This document shows positions 8,015-14,348 of a stretch of DNA of 56,049 nt, piece by piece. This DNA comes from Gammaproteobacteria bacterium (GTDB taxonomy: Bacteria > Pseudomonadota > Gammaproteobacteria > Steroidobacterales > GCA-2729495). The stretch covers positions 1-56,049 of the forward strand of contig RFHQ01000201.1 in NCBI GenBank assembly GCA_003695765.1, in the 5' to 3' direction. Below the pieces are notes generated by a model that had not been told where the DNA came from, ran no database searches, and saw nothing but the letters and a program-made list of their open reading frames with translations. The translations under genes and the position numbers were made by a program. The stretch's first letter is position 1. The number at the start of each line of letters is the position of its first letter.

Positions 8015-8730
8015 GGCGCCAGCCTCGCGAGCCACGCGTCGATCTGCTCCAGCCGCTCGTGGACCAAGAACCATTGGCCGGCGATGCGCACGCTCGGCAC
8101 GCTCCAGTGTCCGCGCTGTTGCAATCGGTGGCGATTGCGCGCGAGCCAGGCTTCGACTGCCGCGGTGTCGGGGAGTTGTGCGGATTCGCCCGCGCCGATC
8201 GGGGAATTCGCACCGTCGTCAGCTGATGGGTCGTCGGTCCGGGCACGCCACAACTGGCGCAGTGCCTCGACCGCGAATTCGATGCCGCGGCCCGACTGCT
8301 CGGCGGCCACGGCGCGCGACTCGTAGTGCCGCAGGCGCTCGGGGTCGGGCACCCGGCCGGCTGGTGCAGGCAGCCCGTAGCGCCGGGCCAGTCTTCGGGC
8401 ATCGAGCAGTTCATAGGCCGGCCGCACGGCCGGCTCGGGCTGGCCGCCCGCGGTCTCCCGGCGAATCAGGCGCGCATCGATCACGGCCCCGTGCCGGGCG
8501 GCGATGTTGGACAGTGCTTGCAGGGCCATCGCGCCGTAGGGGCAATCCAGCGCGTAATAGCACTCGACATGCAGCGGCCGCCGCAGCAGCCCGCTGAGGC
8601 GGGCGCCGGTCACGGCCAGGGACTCCTGCGCGCGCCAGGCGCCCAGCAGCAGGGACGGCAGCCAGCGGCGGCGCAGCCGCTCTCCGGCACGCCGCGGCAG
8701 GTCCAGCAGTTCAGCCGCATGACCGGACAT
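8011..8730 (-). CDS. DsbA-family thioredoxin-fold protein
   Basis: This 239-residue protein precedes and overlaps the HCCA-isomerase-like gene. It has an extra N-terminal basic region, then VECYYALDCPYGAMALQALSNIA: the position of the DsbA CXXC reads CPYG, so only one cysteine remains. The C-terminal HWSVPSVRIAGQWFLVHERLEQ resembles the cis-Pro/substrate region of its neighbour. The two may form a heterodimer or sequential glutathione-linked enzymes; this is inference from gene overlap and shared fold. Confidence 0.72.
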   Translation of the reverse strand: MSGHAAELLDLPRRAGERLRRRWLPSLLLGAWRAQESLAVTGARLSGLLRRPLHVECYYALDCPYGAMALQALSNIAARHGAVIDARLIRRETAGGQPEPAVRPAYELLDARRLARRYGLPAPAGRVPDPERLRHYESRAVAAEQSGRGIEFAVEALRQLWRARTDDPSADDGANSPIGAGESAQLPDTAAVEAWLARNRHRLQQRGHWSVPSVRIAGQWFLVHERLEQIDAWLARLAP

Positions 8731-8736
8731 GGCGCG

Positions 8737-8742
8737 AGTCTA
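8737..8742 (-). promoter_or_regulatory. putative -10 (TAGACT), near-leaderless
   Basis: TAGACT on the minus strand ends 7 bases before the ATG at 8730, so transcription would begin at or next to the start codon. No -35 was recognised. Confidence 0.3.
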
Positions 8743-8794
8743 GCGCCGCGGCTCACCGGGCGTCCAAGCCGCGGCTCGCTCGAGACCGATTGAG

Positions 8795-8800
8795 TACACT
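8795..8800 (+). promoter_or_regulatory. putative -10 (TACACT), near-leaderless
   Basis: TACACT ends 7 bases before the ATG at 8808. No Shine-Dalgarno sequence precedes that ATG, so a leaderless transcript is plausible. The alternative TTG at 8790 would lie upstream of this element. Confidence 0.3.
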
Positions 8801-8807
8801 GCGTTGT

Positions 8808-10979
8808 ATGGAGCAACCGCGGATTGCCGACACGCGTCCGGCGAAGCGCCGGCTGGCCGCCGGGCGCACGGTCTACTGGTGCCGCTGCGGGCGTTCGCGA
8901 CAGCAGCCGTTCTGCGACGGCTCGCATGCGGGCACCGGTTTCGAGCCACTCGCCTTCACGCCGGAGGAGGATGACGAGTATTTCCTCTGCCAGTGCAAGC
9001 GCACGGCCAGGCCGCCGTTCTGCGATGGTTCGCACAAACGCATCGCGCAGGAGGAACTGGACGCGCAGGCCGGCTTCCGCACCATCTGGCACCGGCTCGC
9101 CGGCGCTGCCGAGCTGGCCGACGGCGAAAGTCGGGCCGTGCAGGCCGGCCGGCGCGCGCTGGTGCTGGTCCGCATCGGCGAGCAGTATGCGGCACTGGAC
9201 GCCCGTTGCCCGCACCGCGGCGGGCCGCTGGCCGACGGCGAGCTGCTGCGCGACGCTGCGGGCCGTCACTGCCTGCGCTGCCCCTGGCACGGTTCGGATT
9301 TCGATGCGCTGACCGGCCACCCGCCGGGCGGTCAAGGGCCGGCGGTGGAGAGCTGGCCGGTCGAACTGCGCGACGACGGGGTCTACGTGGCCCTGCGCGA
9401 ACCGCTGGAAGTCCCGGCCACGGTCGCCGAGCTGCTCGCCGATACGCTCGGCGCCTGGGGACTGCAGCCGGTTTTTGCCAGCGGTGGCGCCTGGGCGGCC
9501 GCGGTGGCCGGAACCGTTGGTGGGGACGCCGATCCGGCGGATCGCGACTGGCTGGAATTACCGGATCCGGCCGCGGCCGCTGCGGCCGCCGCGACTTTCG
9601 CCCGCCTGAGCGGCGGACCGGCGGCCTGTGCGGGCCCGGCCGTGATCTGGCCGGCGCTGCTGACCGCGGCCGGCGGTTCGGCTGCGGTGCTCGCGATCGT
9701 CGAGCGCCGGCCCCCGGGCCTCGGTGCGCCCGCTGAGCCGGATGCCCCGGTTCCGGAGCCGCCGCTGTTCGAATGGCCGGCCCGCGATGGATCGGATCTG
9801 GCCGACACGATCGGCCGAGCCTGCCGGGCCGCGAGCCTGCGGCGTGGGCCGGCGTTGCTGGTGCTGCCGGCGGCAGGGCGATCGCGGGCGCCGGCCGGCG
9901 AGCAGCGAAGCGGCTCGCCGGCGGGCCGGATCTGGAATCCGCCGCTCGCCCCGGCGCCGGAATCGGTGGCCGCGCTCGGACGCCGCCTGCAGGCCGCGCA
10001 GCGCCCGGCGATCGTCGTCGGCGACGGCGCCGGCATTTCCGCGGCGGCCCTCGTCGAGCTCGCCGACAGGCTGGGCGCGCCGGTGCTGACCAGCCGGATG
10101 GCGAAGGGCAGCATGCCGGAAACCGATCCGCTGTCCGCCGGCGTGCTGGGCCGCGGCGGCACACCGGTCGCGGCCTGGTGCCTGCGCGAGGCCGACCTGC
10201 TGTTGCTGTTCGGCGCCTGCCCGCCGGCACTGGCCGGGCTGGACTGGCTGGCCGAGATCGTCCAGGTCGACGCCGATGTCGCGCGGCTCGGCGCACTGCG
10301 CCCGGTTGCAGAGGCGCTGCCGGCCGATCCGGGCCGCACCGCGGCCGAACTGGCCCGCGGCCTGGGCCCGGCCGATCGCGATGCTCCATGGCGGCGCGCC
10401 GTGGCAGCCCGGCGCGCGGCCTGGCAGGCGGAGAAAACGCGGCTGGCGGCGGGCGGCAAGCGTGACCGGCCGGAGGTGGCGCTGTTCGAGCGGCTCGGCC
10501 GGTGCCTGCCGGCCGAGGCGGTGCTGGTCGTCGACCTGGGTGCCGGCAACGATGGGTTCACCCGCTATTTCGATTGCCGCGAACAACGGGTCCTGCTGCC
10601 GGCCGGCGACGAGTCGCAGGCTTTCGGTTTGCCGGCGATGATCGCTGCGTCCCTGGCCACGCGCAGCATCCCGTCGCTGCGCGGCCGGCCGGTGATCGGG
10701 CTCAGCAGCCGCGAGCATTGCCTGGCGCAATGGGCGAGTTTTGTGACGGCCGCGCGGCTGGCGCTGGACCTGACGCTGATCGTGCCCGGCGAGCTGCAGC
10801 CGACGGGCCTGGACCCCGGTCGGCCGGCGGCGTTGGTGGCGCAGCCGCCGCTGGCCGATTGGGCGAGTGAGGTCGGCGCAAGCGGGCGGCGGCTCGCCGG
10901 GCTCGACGAACTGGAGGCCGCGCTGCGCGGACCGGCCACCGGCGGGACGGTACTGCTGGAGCTCGGACGCCGGCACTGA
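8808..10979 (+). CDS. multidomain fusion: two CDGSH Fe-S motifs, Rieske domain and degenerate ThDP-enzyme fold
   Basis: The product is 723 residues from the ATG at 8808. Residues 25-40 and 61-76 are two mitoNEET-type sites (CRC...FCDGSH and CQC...FCDGSH), each able to hold a [2Fe-2S] cluster by 3Cys-1His. Residues 100-195 form a Rieske ferredoxin domain with C134-x-H136 and C158-P-W-H161. Residues 205-720 follow the acetolactate-synthase/pyruvate-oxidase layout: Pyr domain (VAELLADTLGAWGLQPVFASGG), central domain (AAQRPAIVVGDGAGISAAAL), PP domain (AFGLPAMIAASLAT). But the catalytic-glutamate position (HEE in relatives) reads LPDPA near 251-255, the GDG cofactor motif reads GLSS near 631-634, and the Asn pair reads GE near 661. 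ThDP catalysis is probably lost. Expected cytosolic; three 2Fe-2S centres suggest electron transfer. No named function. Confidence 0.85.
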   Translation: MEQPRIADTRPAKRRLAAGRTVYWCRCGRSRQQPFCDGSHAGTGFEPLAFTPEEDDEYFLCQCKRTARPPFCDGSHKRIAQEELDAQAGFRTIWHRLAGAAELADGESRAVQAGRRALVLVRIGEQYAALDARCPHRGGPLADGELLRDAAGRHCLRCPWHGSDFDALTGHPPGGQGPAVESWPVELRDDGVYVALREPLEVPATVAELLADTLGAWGLQPVFASGGAWAAAVAGTVGGDADPADRDWLELPDPAAAAAAAATFARLSGGPAACAGPAVIWPALLTAAGGSAAVLAIVERRPPGLGAPAEPDAPVPEPPLFEWPARDGSDLADTIGRACRAASLRRGPALLVLPAAGRSRAPAGEQRSGSPAGRIWNPPLAPAPESVAALGRRLQAAQRPAIVVGDGAGISAAALVELADRLGAPVLTSRMAKGSMPETDPLSAGVLGRGGTPVAAWCLREADLLLLFGACPPALAGLDWLAEIVQVDADVARLGALRPVAEALPADPGRTAAELARGLGPADRDAPWRRAVAARRAAWQAEKTRLAAGGKRDRPEVALFERLGRCLPAEAVLVVDLGAGNDGFTRYFDCREQRVLLPAGDESQAFGLPAMIAASLATRSIPSLRGRPVIGLSSREHCLAQWASFVTAARLALDLTLIVPGELQPTGLDPGRPAALVAQPPLADWASEVGASGRRLAGLDELEAALRGPATGGTVLLELGRRH

Positions 10980-11009
10980 GCCGGCGCTGCCGCATTCGCC
11001 GGTAGCGGA

Positions 11010-11015
11010 TACAAT
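11010..11015 (+). promoter_or_regulatory. putative -10 (TACAAT)
   Basis: GGATACAATAG lies 62 bases before the ATG at 11078. No clear -35. It would place the 11025-11052 hairpin inside the 5' untranslated region. Confidence 0.35.
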
Positions 11016-11024
11016 AGCGCGCCG

Positions 11025-11052
11025 CCGCGCCGCGAACCGGATCGCGGCGCGG
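11025..11052 (+). promoter_or_regulatory. perfect 11-bp inverted repeat in the leader
   Basis: Arms 11025-11035 and 11042-11052 are exact reverse complements, separated by ACCGGA. There is no T-run, so it is not an ordinary intrinsic terminator. It sits between the putative -10 and the ribosome-binding site (GGGGGAG about 6 bases before the ATG) of the barrel gene, where it could stabilise or control the mRNA. Confidence 0.5.
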
Positions 11053-11077
11053 GGACTGGCTGGACGGGGGAGTCCTG

Positions 11078-12313
11078 ATGCGCAGCGCGAAGCGGGTCGT
11101 GCTGGCCGCGGCCGTGGCGGTCGCCGGCCCGGTGGCGGTCGCCGGTCCCGGCGATACGCTGGCGACGGCTATCGGCAACGGCCGCGTGACGCTGGATTTC
11201 CGCTACCGCTACGAGTTTGCCGACGACGAACCCTTCGCGCGCGACGCACACGCGCACAGCTTGCGCTCCCGGCTCGGCTTCGCACCGGCGCCGCTGGGCG
11301 ACTGGCGCCTGTTCGTCGAATTCGACGACGTCAGGCACATCGGCAACGACCGTTTCAACGATACGCGCAACGGCAAGGTCGACCGCCCGCAGGTGCCCGA
11401 TCCGGAAGGCACGGACCTGAACCAGTTCTGGCTGCGTTATCTCGGCATCGATTCGCTCGCGATCGGCTTCGGCCGTCAGCGCATCGAGCGCGGCCGGCAG
11501 CGCTTCGTCGGCGGCCATGGCTGGCGCCAGAACGAGCAGACCTTCGACAGCCTGAGCATCGACTGGACGCCGCCGGCGCCGTACCGGCTGAGCTACGCCT
11601 ATATCTTCTCCGTCAACCGCATCTATGGGCCGGAGCGCGGTGCCCCGGCGCGGGACCTCGATACCCGGATCCACCTGCTGGACGGGCGCTGGCGCTTCGG
11701 CCCGCTGCTGGAACTCGGCGCTTTCGTCTACCTGATGGACTTCGACAATGCACCGACCCTGTCCAACGCCACCATCGGCATCAGCGCCGATGGTGCGGCT
11801 GCGCTGCGCAGTGGCTGGCGCCTGGACTACAGCCTGCAGTTCGCATCCCAGCGGGACCATGGCAGTAGCCGCGTCCGCTTCGCCGCGGACTACCTGTTGC
11901 TGGAGGGCCGCCTGCACTGGCAGCCCTGGCGCGCGAGTCTGGCGCTGGGCTACGAGGTTCTCGGCAGCGCCGACGTGACCGGCGGCGGCTTGCGGACGCC
12001 GCTGGCCAGCCTGCACCGCTTCCAGGGCTGGGCCGACCGCTTCGCCGCGGCCAGCAGTTTCGGCCTCAACGACGGGATCCGCGACCTGTACTTCGCGGCC
12101 CAGTGGCGCTGGCGGAACGGCGAATTCCAGCTGCGGGTCCACGACTTCGGATCCGACCGCCGCAGCCGCGACTGGGGCAGCGAACTGGACCTGTCGGCTG
12201 CCTGGACCTTCCGCGAGCGCTTTCGCCTGCTGCTCAAATACGCGGGTTTCGATGCCGAAGAATTCGGTGGCGACCTGAGCAAGTTCTGGCTGCAGTTCGC
12301 TGCCGGCTTCTAG
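11078..12313 (+). CDS. outer-membrane beta-barrel protein (alginate-export/porin-like)
   Basis: The 411-residue product starts with a signal peptide (VVLAAAVAVAGPVAVA) and continues with alternating amphipathic strands, ending in the aromatic LQFAAGF typical of BamA-recognised barrels. Segments FRYRYEFADDEPF, SLRSRLGFAPAPLGDWRLFVEFDDVRHI, IGFGRQRIERGRQRFVGGHGWRQNEQTFDSL and DYLLLEGRLHW resemble the alginate-export domain family of large porins, in which the GRQ...WRQN.QTFD segment is conserved. Likely role is outer-membrane passage of an unknown solute. Its TAG stop shares CTAG with the convergent next gene. Confidence 0.82.
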   Translation: MRSAKRVVLAAAVAVAGPVAVAGPGDTLATAIGNGRVTLDFRYRYEFADDEPFARDAHAHSLRSRLGFAPAPLGDWRLFVEFDDVRHIGNDRFNDTRNGKVDRPQVPDPEGTDLNQFWLRYLGIDSLAIGFGRQRIERGRQRFVGGHGWRQNEQTFDSLSIDWTPPAPYRLSYAYIFSVNRIYGPERGAPARDLDTRIHLLDGRWRFGPLLELGAFVYLMDFDNAPTLSNATIGISADGAAALRSGWRLDYSLQFASQRDHGSSRVRFAADYLLLEGRLHWQPWRASLALGYEVLGSADVTGGGLRTPLASLHRFQGWADRFAAASSFGLNDGIRDLYFAAQWRWRNGEFQLRVHDFGSDRRSRDWGSELDLSAAWTFRERFRLLLKYAGFDAEEFGGDLSKFWLQFAAGF

Positions 12314-13584
12314 CGCCGCCGGCCGGCCGTGAACTCCCAGCTCAGGGTCAGCTGGACCCGGTCTTCGGTGGTATCGCGCGGCAGCCCGTGGAACACCCAG
12401 GCGCAGGCCGCCTGCCGGCAATGCCGGCTCTCGATGCGCAGGTACTCGGCGCCGATGCGCAGCGTCGGCCGGAACCGGTACAGCCAGGCGACGGCCAGCA
12501 CATTGCCCTTGTCCTGGTTGGTGATGCCGGGGGGGTCGTTGTACGGCTGCAGGTCGAACCACTCGTAGCGGGCCGTCAGTCGGTGCTCTCCGAAGCGCCG
12601 TGTCAAGGCCAGGTAACTGGCATCGAAGAGCAGGTCCTGCACCCGCCACGGGCCGAGGTCTTCGCCCATGCGCGTCTTGCCGTCCAGCCACTGCGCCAGC
12701 AGGCCGAAGCCGGCCGGCAACGCGAGCTGCAGGCCCAGGTGATTGAACCAGGTCTCCCAGGCATACAGCCCGTTGGCCGTCTCGGCCTCGGGATCGGCGT
12801 GGTTGTCGTAGAAGAAATACTTCAGGCGCAGCCGTTCTTCCCATTGCCAACTGGCGCCGGCATAGAAGCCGGGGCGATGGTCGACTTCTTCGAAGGGCGG
12901 AAATCTGGCCGGCGGTTGCCCGTCTTCGCGCCACGGCTCGATGACCGAGACTGTGGGCATCGGCACCTTGCCGAAAAGGCCGGTCTGGCGATCGTGGGCC
13001 GACCAGCCGCGCCAGGCCAGCAGGCCGCCGAGCGGATCGTTGCCGAAGAACATCGCGCCTTCGATGCTCAGCTGGTGCTGCGGATGGCGCTGCAGCCGCC
13101 GGCTCAGCGTCAGCTCCAATCCCAGCGTGCGCAGCTCCTCGCCGATCCAGGTGTTGATCGCCGAGGCCGACAGCGCGTAGCGATTGCTCCAGGCCGGCTC
13201 GCCGTGCTCCAGCGAGAGGCGCGGGTAGAAGGCCCCGAACCGCCCGCGCAGGCGCCAGGCGCTGGCCGGCAGCGGACGCCAGGCGAGGTAGGCCTCGGTC
13301 AGGTCCAGCTTTTCGGACACGGTGTCGTTGAAGTTCACGACGGCGTGCAGGAACCAGTTCGGTGTCAGCCGGCCGCGGTAGTCGGCGAACAGCCGGCTCG
13401 GCCTGAGCCCGTCGTGATCGCCGTCGAATCGCAGCTTGCCGTTGCCGTGGTGCAGCCAGGACGGCAGCTCGCTGCCGGCGGCGACCAGCGCGAGATCGGC
13501 GCCGATCACCAGCCGGTGGCGATCGATCTCGCCGGCGATCGCGCTGGCGCAGGCCAGGCCCAGCAGCAGCAAGCCGTGCTTCAT
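12310..13584 (-). CDS. outer-membrane beta-barrel protein, unknown family
   Basis: The product has 424 residues from the ATG at 13584 (TTG at 13587 also possible) with a short signal peptide (GLLLLGLACASAIA). Many alternating aromatic strands follow (LRLKYFFYDNHAD, HRLTARYEWFDLQPYN, VAWLYRFRPTLRIGAEYLRIE), ending in LTLSWEFTAGRRR. It resembles phosphate-selective or TorF-type porins in length and texture, but I cannot assign a family. Its start overlaps the stop of the cupredoxin gene by one base, so the two are co-expressed and may act as a secreted copper protein with its outer-membrane partner. Confidence 0.75.
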   Translation of the reverse strand: MKHGLLLLGLACASAIAGEIDRHRLVIGADLALVAAGSELPSWLHHGNGKLRFDGDHDGLRPSRLFADYRGRLTPNWFLHAVVNFNDTVSEKLDLTEAYLAWRPLPASAWRLRGRFGAFYPRLSLEHGEPAWSNRYALSASAINTWIGEELRTLGLELTLSRRLQRHPQHQLSIEGAMFFGNDPLGGLLAWRGWSAHDRQTGLFGKVPMPTVSVIEPWREDGQPPARFPPFEEVDHRPGFYAGASWQWEERLRLKYFFYDNHADPEAETANGLYAWETWFNHLGLQLALPAGFGLLAQWLDGKTRMGEDLGPWRVQDLLFDASYLALTRRFGEHRLTARYEWFDLQPYNDPPGITNQDKGNVLAVAWLYRFRPTLRIGAEYLRIESRHCRQAACAWVFHGLPRDTTEDRVQLTLSWEFTAGRRR

Positions 13585-14219
13585 CAATATTCGTCCCAGG
13601 CCAGCGCGTCGTCGCCCCCCGGGGCCGGCGCGCTGCGCAGGCGCCGGTCCAGCGCGAGCTGCAGGCTCAGATCGCGGCCGCCGATGTCGACCGGGCCCAG
13701 CGCGACCGCGTTCAGCGGATCCAGGCGCGGCGACCAGGCATGCAGCCGGTAGCGGCCGGCCGGCAGGCCGGTGAGCCTGAGTTCGCCGCCGGCATCGGTG
13801 ATCCCGAAGTGCGGCGTCGGCACGACCACGATGTAGCCGAGCATCGAGTCGTGGATGTTGCAGCCGATCACGACGATGCCGGGCTCGTCGAAGCGCACGG
13901 CCGGCACCAGGTCGTCGCGGTACAGCGGCAACTCGAAGGCGTTCGGGCGGTTGAAGGAGTAGACGTGGTGGCTCACCTGGTCTTCGTTCGGAAACTCCAC
14001 CGTCGTGCCCGCCTGCACGACGGCGATCGCCGGGATGAAGCGCTTGTCTTTCTGCCGGATCGTGAAACGCCGGTCGGCGCTCAGCGCCTGTCGGCCGACG
14101 AGATAGACGACCGTGTCGCTGGCGGCGTCACCGGCGGCGTCACGCAGGCGTAGCTGCAGGTCGGCCGCCTGCGCTGCGATCGTGAAAATCGCCAGGCAGC
14201 CGCACACGATGAGCCGCAT
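13584..14219 (-). CDS. periplasmic cupredoxin-like protein (MauL-like methylamine-utilisation family)
   Basis: The 211-residue product carries a signal peptide (VCGCLAIFTIAAQAA). A cupredoxin segment follows: FPNEDQVSHHVYSF supplies His (84 or 85), and VIGCNIHDSMLGYIVV supplies Cys120, His123 and Met126, the expected type-1 copper set. The region after about 135 looks like a carboxypeptidase-regulatory beta-sandwich (GELRLTGLPAGRYRLHAWSP). Relatives are often annotated methylamine utilisation protein, but no methylamine dehydrogenase genes lie nearby. It has a GGAGGGA site 7 bases before the ATG and is divergent from a c-di-GMP phosphodiesterase gene. Confidence 0.85.
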   Translation of the reverse strand: MRLIVCGCLAIFTIAAQAADLQLRLRDAAGDAASDTVVYLVGRQALSADRRFTIRQKDKRFIPAIAVVQAGTTVEFPNEDQVSHHVYSFNRPNAFELPLYRDDLVPAVRFDEPGIVVIGCNIHDSMLGYIVVVPTPHFGITDAGGELRLTGLPAGRYRLHAWSPRLDPLNAVALGPVDIGGRDLSLQLALDRRLRSAPAPGGDDALAWDEY

Positions 14220-14348
14220 CGCGGGTCCCTCCGCGCAATCCTCCGTCGGCAGGCTAGCGGCACCCGGGCGCTGGCGCCGTGAGCGGAGTCACATTATGTC
14301 AGGTCGCGCTTCGCTACCCTGAACCTCCTTCCGGACCGCGAAACGGCG

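Noticed and set aside
9960-10979. Functional acetolactate synthase or pyruvate oxidase in the fusion gene
   Set aside because: The catalytic Glu region, the GDG motif and the Asn pair are all replaced; only the fold is supported.
10565-12934. Long minus-strand open frame opposite the end of the fusion gene and the barrel gene
   Set aside because: It is shadow reading of two strong plus-strand genes and part of the next minus-strand gene in another frame; no domain is recognisable.
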